Shown here piece after piece: positions 28,402 through 37,524 of a DNA stretch of 64,000 bases. Each line of letters starts with the position of its first letter. The first letter of the stretch is position 1. The DNA is taken from NCBI RefSeq assembly GCF_009755275.1, contig NZ_WQLA01000003.1, positions 372,001 to 436,000 of the forward strand, written 5' to 3'. Source of the stretch: Mucilaginibacter aquatilis (GTDB lineage Bacteria; Bacteroidota; Bacteroidia; Sphingobacteriales; Sphingobacteriaceae). The notes under the pieces were generated by a model that worked only from the letters and a program-made list of their open reading frames with translations, did not search any database and was not told the DNA's origin. Position numbers and translations under genes: made by a program.

Positions 28402-30975
28402 ATGGCTGAAGAGAATTCACAGAACGAAGACAGAATCATTCCAATAAATATTGATGAAGAAATGCGATCGGCTTACATTGATTATTCAATGTCGGTTATC
28501 GTATCGAGGGCATTACCCGATGTGCGCGATGGCTTAAAGCCCGTTCACAGGCGTGTGTTATTCGGCATGCTCGATTTAGGTTTGTCTGCCGGTAAGCCTT
28601 TTAAAAAGTCGGCCCGTATAGTAGGTGAGGTGTTGGGTAAGTATCACCCGCACGGCGACTCATCAGTATATGATACCATGGTACGTATGGCCCAGGATTG
28701 GAGCTTACGTTATCCATTGGTTGACGGTCAAGGTAACTATGGTTCAATTGACGGTGACAGCCCTGCGGCTATGCGTTACACCGAGGCACGCCTGCAAAGG
28801 ATTGCCGAGGAAATGATGGCCGATATTAACAAGGATACTATCGACTATCAGTTAAACTTCGATGATTCGTTGGAGGAGCCAAGTGTACTACCGGCAAAAA
28901 TTCCTAACCTTTTGGTAAACGGTGCTTCGGGTATTGCTGTTGGTATGGCCACTAATATGGCGCCACACAACCTTACTGAGGTAATCAATGCCACCGTAGC
29001 TTTAATTGATAACCGCGAGATTGAGGTGGCTGAATTGATGAACTACATCAAAGGCCCTGATTTTCCGACCGGCGGTATCATATATGGTTATGAAGGTGCA
29101 CGCGAGGCTTTTGAAACAGGTCGTGGTCGTGTAGTGCTGCGTGCCCGTGCTGAGATTGAGACCTTTAATAATGACCGTGAACGTATTGTTGTAACCGAAA
29201 TACCTTACCAGGTAAACAAGGCCAACATGATTGAGCGTACGGCCGAACTGGTAAACGAGAAAAAACTTGAAGGTATTTCAACTATTCGTGATGAATCGAG
29301 CCGCGAAGGTATACGCGTAGTTTACGAAGTTAAACGCGATGCCAATGCCAACATTGTTTTAAATAACCTTTATAAGTATACGTCATTGCAAACCTCTTTC
29401 AGTGTAAATAATATTGCACTGGTTAAGGGCCGCCCAATGATGCTAAACCTCCGCGACCTGATTCACCATTTTGTGGAACACCGTCAGGAAGTAGTTGTAC
29501 GCCGTACCCGTTACGAATTGGCCGAAGCTGAGAAGCGCGCTCATATATTAGAGGGTTTGCTTATAGCTTTAGATCACTTAGACGAGGTTATACGTTTGAT
29601 TCGTGCATCATCAACTCCGGAGGAAGCTCGTGAAGGTTTGATGAGCCAATTTAACCTAAGTGAGATTCAGGCTCGTGCTATTTTGGATATGACCCTTCGC
29701 CGTTTAACCGGTCTGGAGCGTGACAAAATTAAAGAAGAATATGCCGAGTTGATGAAGCAGATAGAGTATTACAAATCTATTCTTGCCGATCCGGCTCTTC
29801 AAATGCAAATCATTAAAGATGAGTTGCTGGAGATAAAAGAAAAATACGGTGATGAGCGTAAGACCGAAATGGTACACTCAAGCGCCGAAATGATGACCGA
29901 AGACTTTATTGAGGACGAGGAAGTTGTTATCACTATATCACACGAAGGCTACATTAAACGTACGCCTTTAACAGAGTACCGCCGTCAGGGACGTGGTGGC
30001 AAGGGTGCACTGGGCAGCAACAGCCGCGATGAAGATTTTATAGAACACTTATTGGTGGCATCAAACCACAATTACATGTTGTTCTTTACCGAGGCCGGCC
30101 GTTGTTTCTGGTTACGTGTATTTGAAATTCCTGAAGGTATGCGTACCTCAAAAGGCCGCGCTATCCAAAATATTATAAATATTCCTAAGGAAGAGAAAAT
30201 TAAGGCGTACATCAAAGTGAAGAACCTGAAAGACCAGGAATACCTGGAGAACAACTTCATTATTATGTGTACCCGTAAAGGCACTATCAAGAAGACTTCC
30301 TTAGAAGCCTATTCCCGTCCTCGCGCTAACGGTATCAACGCAATCAACATCAATGATGGAGATACCTTGCTGGAAGCAACCTTGACCACAGGTACCAGTG
30401 AGATAGTTATGGCCCTTAAATCAGGACGTGCAATCCGCTTCAACGAAGCCACAGTAAGGCCAATGGGACGTACCGCAACCGGTGTACGTGGTGTAACGCT
30501 TGACGGTGAAAAAGACGAGGTTGTAGGTATGATTGCCATTAACGATCCGGAAACGACCGTTTTAGTGGTATCAGAAAAAGGTTACGGCAAACGTACTGAT
30601 ATTGATGATTACCGCGTTACTAATCGTGGTGGTAAAGGTGTGAAAACACTTAATGTAACTGAAAAAACCGGCAAACTTGTTGCCATAAAAGATGTTACTG
30701 ATACTGACGACCTGATGATCATTAACCGTTCTGGCATTATTATACGTATTGCCATGGATCAGTTAAGGGTTATGGGAAGGGCCACACAAGGAGTAAGATT
30801 AATATCGCTTAAAGAAGGTGATGAGATTGCTTCGGTAGCTAAGATTGAGCATAGTGAGGAGGAGGAACTGGAACAAGCTATTGAAAGCAGCCTTGAAACA
30901 ACCGGCTCGGACGTAGGTGCTCAAGACACAGACAGCCCGGCTGCCGATTCGCCAGACGAAGCAGAAAACGAATAA
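28402..30975 (+). CDS. gyrA: DNA gyrase subunit A
   Basis: Breakage-rejoining subunit of gyrase, 857 aa. N-terminal motif [18 protein letters not shown], catalytic Tyr126 in [10 protein letters not shown], and QRDR residues Ser87 and Asp91 (equivalent to E. coli Ser83 and Asp87) in [10 protein letters not shown], the quinolone-sensitive states. The C-terminal beta-pinwheel has a GyrA-box-like [11 protein letters not shown] (around residue 530), distinguishing it from ParC. The acidic tail ([15 protein letters not shown]...DEAENE) is long. Two TPR genes follow at 4 and 8 nt spacing. Confidence 0.96.
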   Translation: MAEENSQNEDRIIPINIDEEMRSAYIDYSMSVIVSRALPDVRDGLKPVHRRVLFGMLDLGLSAGKPFKKSARIVGEVLGKYHPHGDSSVYDTMVRMAQDWSLRYPLVDGQGNYGSIDGDSPAAMRYTEARLQRIAEEMMADINKDTIDYQLNFDDSLEEPSVLPAKIPNLLVNGASGIAVGMATNMAPHNLTEVINATVALIDNREIEVAELMNYIKGPDFPTGGIIYGYEGAREAFETGRGRVVLRARAEIETFNNDRERIVVTEIPYQVNKANMIERTAELVNEKKLEGISTIRDESSREGIRVVYEVKRDANANIVLNNLYKYTSLQTSFSVNNIALVKGRPMMLNLRDLIHHFVEHRQEVVVRRTRYELAEAEKRAHILEGLLIALDHLDEVIRLIRASSTPEEAREGLMSQFNLSEIQARAILDMTLRRLTGLERDKIKEEYAELMKQIEYYKSILADPALQMQIIKDELLEIKEKYGDERKTEMVHSSAEMMTEDFIEDEEVVITISHEGYIKRTPLTEYRRQGRGGKGALGSNSRDEDFIEHLLVASNHNYMLFFTEAGRCFWLRVFEIPEGMRTSKGRAIQNIINIPKEEKIKAYIKVKNLKDQEYLENNFIIMCTRKGTIKKTSLEAYSRPRANGINAININDGDTLLEATLTTGTSEIVMALKSGRAIRFNEATVRPMGRTATGVRGVTLDGEKDEVVGMIAINDPETTVLVVSEKGYGKRTDIDDYRVTNRGGKGVKTLNVTEKTGKLVAIKDVTDTDDLMIINRSGIIIRIAMDQLRVMGRATQGVRLISLKEGDEIASVAKIEHSEEEELEQAIESSLETTGSDVGAQDTDSPAADSPDEAENE

Positions 30976-30979
30976 AAAT

Positions 30980-32098
30980 ATGACTTTAAGCCGTAAAATC
31001 ATTCTCTTGGTTTTATCAGCATTGTTTACCGCACCTCAAGCCTTTGCCCAAGGCGAGGCGCTTAAGGTAGTGGTAAACAATCTGGCTTATTACCGCCAAA
31101 AAGGAGAAATTAAGTATCTGACCAATGCCAAAAAATCGGTAGATAGTTTGATAAAAACACGCTCCGATTCTTCAAACCTTGATAAGAACATTTATAAAGC
31201 TATCGTTTACTCCAGTATAGCCTATATTGATTCTAACAATAAACTAGGCAACCCGCCTGATTTTTTTGATAAAACAGTTTTGCTTGTAAACAGACTGGGA
31301 GAGCATCGTAAAATATACAAGTACCAAACAGAGCTTGATTTTGCAAAGCGATGTTTAGCCAACGTATATATTAGAAACGGATTTAGCAACATCAAATCTT
31401 TAAATTTTGAAGATGCTGTCAATTCGTTTAAAAATGCTCAGATTTACTCACCGCGTTTTGGTCAAATTAACGCTTACATTGCTTATGCTAATACCAAAGC
31501 CGGTCATTTACCTGAAGCTGCAAAGTACTACTCAACCTTATTAACGCCTGACAGCGTAAAAACAGAATATGTTATTGCAGCCTCCGGTATCTACAAAACA
31601 ATGGGCGATACCGCTAAAGCCTTGGACGTATTGGAGAGGGGAAGGCGCTTGCTACCTAATGAGAAAAGCCTGTTGCTTGAACAAGCCGGCATCTATAATA
31701 GCCAAAAAAATTATAGAGCCCTTGAACCATTATTGCAAGAATTACTTGGTGCTTACGGTAATAACGCCGACGTTGCCTTTATTGCAGGCAGTTGTTATGA
31801 TTATCTGGAACAGTATGACAGGGCTGAATCTCAATATCTAAGAGCTATTGAAATTAATAACGCGGCATACGATCCTGTATTTAATTTAGGCTTACTTTAC
31901 CTTAAGCATGCGGCGGGTAAAAAAGGGGAGGAGGCTACCAAAGATTTACAGCGTTCTGCACAATGGTTGCAGAAGGCATATGAAATGTCGCCAAAAAACG
32001 TTAATACCCTAAAGCTTTTGCAATTAATTTACCAAAAGAACGGAAACGATATTCAATTAAGTAACATAAATAATAAATTACAACAGTTAACTAATTAG
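30980..32098 (+). CDS. Periplasmic tetratricopeptide-repeat protein
   Basis: 372 aa with a signal peptide (MTLSRKIILLVLSALFTAPQAFAQ) followed by several TPR-like helical hairpins, best seen in YAKAGHLPEAAKYY-like and EQYDRAESQYLRAIEINNAAYDPVFNLGLLYLKHA segments. No catalytic motif; TPR arrays mediate protein contacts. The start at 30980 (4 nt after the gyrA stop) is preferred because it gives the signal peptide. Likely cotranscribed with gyrA and with the next TPR gene. Confidence 0.82.
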   Translation: MTLSRKIILLVLSALFTAPQAFAQGEALKVVVNNLAYYRQKGEIKYLTNAKKSVDSLIKTRSDSSNLDKNIYKAIVYSSIAYIDSNNKLGNPPDFFDKTVLLVNRLGEHRKIYKYQTELDFAKRCLANVYIRNGFSNIKSLNFEDAVNSFKNAQIYSPRFGQINAYIAYANTKAGHLPEAAKYYSTLLTPDSVKTEYVIAASGIYKTMGDTAKALDVLERGRRLLPNEKSLLLEQAGIYNSQKNYRALEPLLQELLGAYGNNADVAFIAGSCYDYLEQYDRAESQYLRAIEINNAAYDPVFNLGLLYLKHAAGKKGEEATKDLQRSAQWLQKAYEMSPKNVNTLKLLQLIYQKNGNDIQLSNINNKLQQLTN

Positions 32099-32106
32099 AT
32101 AGATCT

Positions 32107-33363
32107 ATGAAAATTAAGTTTTTGATGGCAGGTACTTTGAGCCTGTTTACGGCAACAACGGTTCTTGCCCAAAAAGGAGAACTGAGCACGGCTCAAAGCG
32201 AGTACGACAAATACGAAACCATGCGCCAAAATAAAGCCATGGCAACAATGGCCCGTACAAGCATCAACACTGCTAAAACCTCAATTGATAAAGCATCTGC
32301 AAATGAGAAAACGGCTACCATGCCGCAAACCTATGCTTTAAAAGGTGCAATTTATGGTGCTTTAGCTTATAATGATACCGTTGCTACTTCATCTATGCCT
32401 TTGTACACTACTGCTGTTGAAGCTTTGAAAAAAGCTAAAGAAGCTGACACCAAAGGTGAGTTTAAAAGATTGACCGATGCTGGTAACCAGTATGTAGCTT
32501 ATTACTCATTAAACAAAGGTGTAAAAGATTTTCAGGCTAAAAACTTTGAAGAAGCGTATAAAGCATTTGATTTATACCGCTCAAATTATCCGGAAGACAC
32601 CACTGCAATTTATTACACAGGTTTAGCTGCTATAAATTCTAAAAACATTCCGGTAGCAATTAACCAATATAAAAAACTGGTAACAACTAACTACAGCCGT
32701 CGTGCTGATATTTATTCTGACCTTTCAAACTTGTATTTAATGCAAAAAGACACCACCGCTGCATTAAATGCCGTAAGCGAGGGTGTGAGCAAATTTCCAA
32801 ACAATGCATCATTACGTGGTCGCGAGGTAGAAATTGCTTTACAGCAAGGTAAGGCAACAGAATTTATTGATAAAATTCAGGCTGCTATTAACAATAACCC
32901 AAGTGATAAATCATTACATTTTTACTCAGGCATAGCTTATGGTAAAATTGGTGATACGAAAGATAAAGAAGCAAAGGCAGCTAAAGATCCGGCAGCAAAA
33001 GCAGCGGCGGTAAAAGCTCGTAATGAGGCTTATGACAAAGCTACAGCTGCTTACGGAAAAGCAGTTGAATTAGATCCAAATTATTTTGAGGCTAACTTAA
33101 ATATGGGTTACATTTTAATGAGTCCGGCTGTTGAAGATTACAACGTAGCCAACAAGTTACCAATGAGCAAGCAAAAGGAATTTAATGCTATGATGGCCAA
33201 AGTTAACGCTGCTGCTGATAAAGCTAAGCCTTACCTGGAGAAAGCGGTTCAACTACAACCAAATGATCCAAGTGCTTTAGGGAATTTACGTAACTACTAT
33301 ATCATCAAAAAAGATACAGCAAAGATGACTGAGCTGAAAAAGAAAATTGATGCAATAAGATAA
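32107..33363 (+). CDS. Periplasmic tetratricopeptide-repeat protein (second copy)
   Basis: 418 aa, signal peptide MKIKFLMAGTLSLFTATTVLAQ, then TPR repeats (for example KNFEEAYKAFDLYRSNYPEDTTAIYYTGLAAI and KAVELDPNYFEANLNMGYIL). It contains an Ala/Lys-rich charged stretch (KEAKAAKDPAAKAAAVKARNE). Similar length, signal and layout to the preceding gene, suggesting a tandem duplication. 8 nt from it; a terminator follows, closing a three-gene unit headed by gyrA. Confidence 0.82.
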   Translation: MKIKFLMAGTLSLFTATTVLAQKGELSTAQSEYDKYETMRQNKAMATMARTSINTAKTSIDKASANEKTATMPQTYALKGAIYGALAYNDTVATSSMPLYTTAVEALKKAKEADTKGEFKRLTDAGNQYVAYYSLNKGVKDFQAKNFEEAYKAFDLYRSNYPEDTTAIYYTGLAAINSKNIPVAINQYKKLVTTNYSRRADIYSDLSNLYLMQKDTTAALNAVSEGVSKFPNNASLRGREVEIALQQGKATEFIDKIQAAINNNPSDKSLHFYSGIAYGKIGDTKDKEAKAAKDPAAKAAAVKARNEAYDKATAAYGKAVELDPNYFEANLNMGYILMSPAVEDYNVANKLPMSKQKEFNAMMAKVNAAADKAKPYLEKAVQLQPNDPSALGNLRNYYIIKKDTAKMTELKKKIDAIR

Positions 33364-33371
33364 CAAAGAAG

Positions 33372-33398
33372 AGGCTCGTTTATCGGGCCTTTTTTTCA
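33372..33398 (+). terminator. Terminator after the gyrA-TPR-TPR unit
   Basis: 7-bp stem AGGCTCG / CGGGCCT (one G-T pair) with a 5-nt loop, followed by T7. Confidence 0.75.
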
Positions 33399-33492
33399 AA
33401 TATATTATTTAACATAATGTTAATTATGTGAATTATTTTCATTCTGATTATTTGATAGAATGTGGTATTTTAAGCTCAGTAAATTCACTAAT

Positions 33493-34044
33493 ATGAACAT
33501 AATATTTATCGATGAAAAATCAGCACTATTAGCTAAGTTGAAACTCCGCTTTTTGCAAAACATGCATCGCCATAATAATTTGGACTGGGATTTTGTTGAA
33601 TCCGAGTTAAATGGTAATTCGGCTATACTAAGTTCAGTTAGCCAATTGGAACAAACCGGTGGCGAGCCGGATGTAATCATATTTAATGATGACGACTATG
33701 TTTATTGCGATTGTAGTAAAGAAAGTCCATGTGGCCGGCGTAGTTTATGTTACGATGAACAAGCGCTGAGTTCAAGGAAAGAAGCCAAACCGCAATCAAG
33801 TGCTCTAGCAGTTGCGAGCAGTATGGGTGTTCAGTTATTGGATGAGTATCAATATTGTAAATTGCAGGAATTCGAAAGCTTTGATACTAAAACCTCAAGC
33901 TGGTTATTAACTCCACCGGCGATTCGTGATTTAGGTGGTGCTATTTTCGGTGATTGCCGTTATAACCATGTATTTATTTACCACAATGGAGCCTCATCAT
34001 ACTACGCTGCAAGAGGTTTTAGAGCTTACGTGCCGTTAAAATAA
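33493..34044 (+). CDS. DUF4256 domain protein
   Basis: 184 aa. The sequence KLRFLQNMHRHNNLDW...LEQTGGEPDVIIF...YCDCSKESPCGRRSLCYDEQAL...FDTKTSSWLLTP...IYHNGASSYYAARGFR matches my memory of DUF4256, a widespread soluble family of unknown function. Cysteines in YCDCSKESPCGRRSLC could bind metal or be redox-active, but this is speculation. ATG 33493 gives the family-like length; an upstream ATG at 33460 would add 11 residues. Confidence 0.82.
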   Translation: MNIIFIDEKSALLAKLKLRFLQNMHRHNNLDWDFVESELNGNSAILSSVSQLEQTGGEPDVIIFNDDDYVYCDCSKESPCGRRSLCYDEQALSSRKEAKPQSSALAVASSMGVQLLDEYQYCKLQEFESFDTKTSSWLLTPPAIRDLGGAIFGDCRYNHVFIYHNGASSYYAARGFRAYVPLK

Positions 34045-34072
34045 AAAAAGGCCGCTTTTAGCGGCCTTTCTA
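34045..34072. terminator. Bidirectional terminator between DUF4256 and DUF4142 genes
   Basis: Stem AAAGGCCGC / GCGGCCTTT (34047-34055 and 34061-34069) with a 5-nt loop, between convergent genes. Confidence 0.8.
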
Positions 34073-34089
34073 CAAATCGTTACGTTCTT

Positions 34090-34626
34090 TTATTTTAAGG
34101 AAGCGCTGATAACTTTGGCCGAGTCGAGATGTGTTGTTAGCACCGGTAAAGTTTTCTCTGCATACTTTCTAACCTTAACAACCTTATTACCTGTTGCCTC
34201 TTTGTAAAGCTCAATGTCTTTGCCATGATCTGTCACCATCATTTGCATATAAGCCTTGTCAAAGGCCGCTCCGCTTAGCTGCGCTACGCCGTCTATCATT
34301 TTTTGCTGATCGGGAAGCAACGTAGTATCTTGTTTAGGAACGTCTTTATCGGCAGCCAACTCGTTCAACTCATTAAGAGCTGTAGTATGGTCGGCTATTA
34401 GCATTTTAGCAAAATTCAAAACACGTGGATTCTGCGCTTTACTCTGAGCCACTGTTGCAAACTTTATTTCCAGGAGTTCGCCCATGTGAGCCTCTTTAAT
34501 AAAGTTTATACCCTGATCATCAACCGTAGTTTTCTGATTATAGTTTCTTGCCTTTTTGTTGTCATTGCAAGAAGTTGCAGAGATAGCAAAAAAAGCAAAA
34601 GCGCTTAAATAAAGTATGTTTTTCAT
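34090..34626 (-). CDS. DUF4142 lipoprotein
   Basis: 178 aa with lipobox ATSC (Cys20) and a DUF4142 ferritin-like helical domain: FIKEAHMGELLEIKFATVAQSKAQNPRVLNFAKMLIADHTTALNELNELA and the second pair AYMQMMVTDHGKDIELYKEATG. In other bacteria DUF4142 proteins are exported and of unknown function, sometimes linked to stress. Monocistronic by context. Confidence 0.88.
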   Translation of the reverse strand: MKNILYLSAFAFFAISATSCNDNKKARNYNQKTTVDDQGINFIKEAHMGELLEIKFATVAQSKAQNPRVLNFAKMLIADHTTALNELNELAADKDVPKQDTTLLPDQQKMIDGVAQLSGAAFDKAYMQMMVTDHGKDIELYKEATGNKVVKVRKYAEKTLPVLTTHLDSAKVISASLK

Positions 34627-34735
34627 TTTAAACAGATAATAGTTGCAGTTAATTGATTATTGAACAATTAAAGGCTGTACTGGTTTAAAATGATAACAAA
34701 TATTAAGCGCCTTTGGATTTTAAAATTTTTAAATA

Positions 34736-37333
34736 TTAAGCAAGGTTCCGTCCTGCATTAACAATACCATAAACGGTTCTTATCACCAACTTACTGTAGG
34801 CGCTTTTTAAATCTTCGTCTTCTGTATCTCTAAGTTTTTGCAAAGCGTAATGCTGTACTACTACTAAAGGCAAAATAATTCTTTCTCTCATTGCTATTGA
34901 GCGCTTATCTACTGCCGATTCCTGCATAAGCTCTTGCGTTCCTGTAAGTTCCAGTACGTTTGCTTTAGTAAGGTCGTATTCATCTTTCAGCATTTTCCAA
35001 AACTCGCCATACTGAGCATCATGTTCAAGGTGAGCTGTAATGCGAAAATCGGACTTAGACATTGACATCATACTGTTGTCGATCATGGTTTTAAAGAAAC
35101 CTGATGACTTATATAACTCAACCGCTTCATCCCATTTTCCGGCATCTTTTGCCTTTTGCAACGCTGAGCCCACGCCATAAAAGCCGGGAACGTTTTGTTT
35201 AAGCTGGCTCCATGAAGTTACAAAACTTATTGCACGAAGATCTTCCAGTTTAAGCGGTGCATCTGCATTACGTTTTGTAGGCCTGCTGCTAATGTTTATG
35301 CCTGATAATAATTTTAATGGACTTAAATTTTCGAGGTATTGAGTAAATAATGGATGCTTACGTAAAGCCATGAATTTTTCGAAGCTGGCATCGGCCATTG
35401 TTGAAATCAGCTGTTTATGTTCAGCATCCAATAAATCATGATGGTTTGGATGCAAAGCTGAAGTAACACCAGCGTTAACCAGTTGCTCAATGTTATACTT
35501 CGCTGTCTCTATTGAGCCGTATTGCGAGCTAACGGTTTGGCCTTGTATTGTAAGTTGAATATGATCGTTTGCAATTTCTTTACCCATTGCAGCATAAAAA
35601 CGGTGAGTTTTGCCTCCGCCACGTGCCGGTGGACCTCCCCTCCCATCAAAAAATGCTAATTCAATATCATACTTTTTAGTTATGGCCGTAAGTTCAACCT
35701 TTGCCTGGTATATAGACCAATTGGCCATTAAATACCCACCATCTTTAGTACTGTCAGAAAAGCCGAGCATGATCATCTGGCGGTTTCCTCTCCGTTTCAA
35801 ATGCTCTTTGTAAAAAGGATGATTGTATAACTTCTCCATCACTTCTGCTGCATGCTTAAGGTCATTTACAGTTTCAAACAGCGGCATAAAGTCAATGGTC
35901 AAATCATCTTTAGTCCAGCCGCACCATAAAAACAGGTTCATCAGCTGTAATATATCTGATGCTTGCTGACAGTTACTTATAATATACCTATGACATGCCT
36001 TTTCGCCGTTATGCTTTTGTATTTCGTGCATAAGGCGAATGGTACAAAGCGTGTCGTTAATCATAGGGTCATCACCCTGTGCGGCTTTTTCGGCACATTG
36101 ATAATCAAATACGTTAAACGAAATAAGTTTAAGTTTTTCTTCCTCGCTCAAATCTGCCCACTTATCTGCTGGCAATCTATTATTAAGTTCTTTGGTGTTT
36201 AAACCGTATTCAAATACACTCCTTAAAACCCTGCTATCCTGTCTTACATCAAGCGATGCAAAGTAGCATCCGTAAAGCTTGATTTTAAGTGCGAAGTCTT
36301 CAATAAGGTTTATAAAGATGCTATTGTGATCCTCAACAAGTGTATTTTTAATGTCCTCTAATAATCCAAGCATCACCTGCTGTAAATCTTCCGCGTTAGG
36401 CTGCGGATTAAATGCATTTACATACAAAATATCACCCAATTTACCCATTGCATCTTCAACACCGCGGAAAGTGATGCGGCGTTTTAAGTTCCTGTAATCG
36501 CGATAGTAACACCTGAATATAATTTGGCGCAAGGTATATGCTACTGTGCGTGTTGAATCGGTTTTAACGTTAGGGTTGCCATCTCTGTCACCGCCTGGCC
36601 AAAAACCTAATTCAAAAATTTGATGCAGAAGCTCGCCGGTTCCAAATTCTTCGTTAAGCTTGGTTTGAATATTAGCCAGGGCATAATAGAAAATATGCTC
36701 CAGGAACCATATTAAACTGATTGCCTCGTCTACCGGTGTGGGCGATGTTTTATTGAAAAATGGAGTTTTACCTAATTGCTGTAACAACTGGTTAACCTCA
36801 TTTATATCATTGGTCTTCAATGCCTCAATCAAATCGGTCATGATGGTAAGCACGGTGCCCGGGTAAAACTGAGTTGGGTGAGCAGTAAGTACAAGTCTTA
36901 GGGAGAAATTTTTTAGCTTTTCGGTGATTTTTTCACGCATCTCCTCGTCACCTGCTACTTGCTGTAGCAAACCCTGTAATGTGCCGCTATCATCGGCGCG
37001 GCTCAGCTTGCTGAAAGATGAATCTTCCACAGCATCAAACAATACTACTTGCCGCTCAATGTATTGTATGAATCTAAATAAACGGTTAATTTGTTCGCGC
37101 TCATCAACACCGGGTACACGTTCTTCAAAGAAAGACTCAATAATTTCGCTGGGCGATTTAAGCTGCGCCACTCCTTTTTCGCAGTGTGAGCTAAAAAACG
37201 GCAATAGTATACCGGTATCTTTCACCTGGTAAAATGGCAGCGTTAAAAATAAACTGTTGTACAGTTCAAACCGCGTAACTACCTCTTGGTTAAATAACGT
37301 CAGGCGCTGATGTGATTGTTGTGATGCAGACAT
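34736..37333 (-). CDS. ppc: Phosphoenolpyruvate carboxylase
   Basis: Anaplerotic enzyme making oxaloacetate from PEP and bicarbonate. 865 aa. Catalytic His in RLVLTAHPTQFYPG, phosphate-binding GFWPGGDRDGNPNV, active-site MLGFSDSTKDGGYLMANWSIYQAK, and the mobile loop FFDGRGGPPARGGGKTHRFYAAMG; the second half has PRISFVTSWSQ-like EDLRAISFVTSWSQLKQNVPGFYGVG. The C-terminal end is typical of Bacteroidota PEPC (ends RNLA rather than RNTG). Own unit, divergent from the FUSC gene. Confidence 0.95.
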   Translation of the reverse strand: MSASQQSHQRLTLFNQEVVTRFELYNSLFLTLPFYQVKDTGILLPFFSSHCEKGVAQLKSPSEIIESFFEERVPGVDEREQINRLFRFIQYIERQVVLFDAVEDSSFSKLSRADDSGTLQGLLQQVAGDEEMREKITEKLKNFSLRLVLTAHPTQFYPGTVLTIMTDLIEALKTNDINEVNQLLQQLGKTPFFNKTSPTPVDEAISLIWFLEHIFYYALANIQTKLNEEFGTGELLHQIFELGFWPGGDRDGNPNVKTDSTRTVAYTLRQIIFRCYYRDYRNLKRRITFRGVEDAMGKLGDILYVNAFNPQPNAEDLQQVMLGLLEDIKNTLVEDHNSIFINLIEDFALKIKLYGCYFASLDVRQDSRVLRSVFEYGLNTKELNNRLPADKWADLSEEEKLKLISFNVFDYQCAEKAAQGDDPMINDTLCTIRLMHEIQKHNGEKACHRYIISNCQQASDILQLMNLFLWCGWTKDDLTIDFMPLFETVNDLKHAAEVMEKLYNHPFYKEHLKRRGNRQMIMLGFSDSTKDGGYLMANWSIYQAKVELTAITKKYDIELAFFDGRGGPPARGGGKTHRFYAAMGKEIANDHIQLTIQGQTVSSQYGSIETAKYNIEQLVNAGVTSALHPNHHDLLDAEHKQLISTMADASFEKFMALRKHPLFTQYLENLSPLKLLSGINISSRPTKRNADAPLKLEDLRAISFVTSWSQLKQNVPGFYGVGSALQKAKDAGKWDEAVELYKSSGFFKTMIDNSMMSMSKSDFRITAHLEHDAQYGEFWKMLKDEYDLTKANVLELTGTQELMQESAVDKRSIAMRERIILPLVVVQHYALQKLRDTEDEDLKSAYSKLVIRTVYGIVNAGRNLA

Positions 37334-37459
37334 AATTGCTTAGTAGATATTGTACAAGATACACCTATCCTGTAACGACGGGGTTAAAATACACATCTTA
37401 GCCGTAAAACATGAAACCAACCTGATAATTTATAGTTATTTAGTAGACTTAATTAATAA

Positions 37460-37492
37460 TTGTACAACATGCACCATACTTTTCTACTTTTG
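37460..37492 (+). promoter_or_regulatory. Candidate promoter of the FUSC gene
   Basis: TTG at 37460-37462 and TACTTTTG at 37485-37492 (perfect TAnnTTTG) with 22-nt spacing; expected transcript start near 37499. Confidence 0.5.
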
Positions 37493-37524
37493 CAAGTAGT
37501 TTCAGCCCTACTCTTTTAAGCCTG

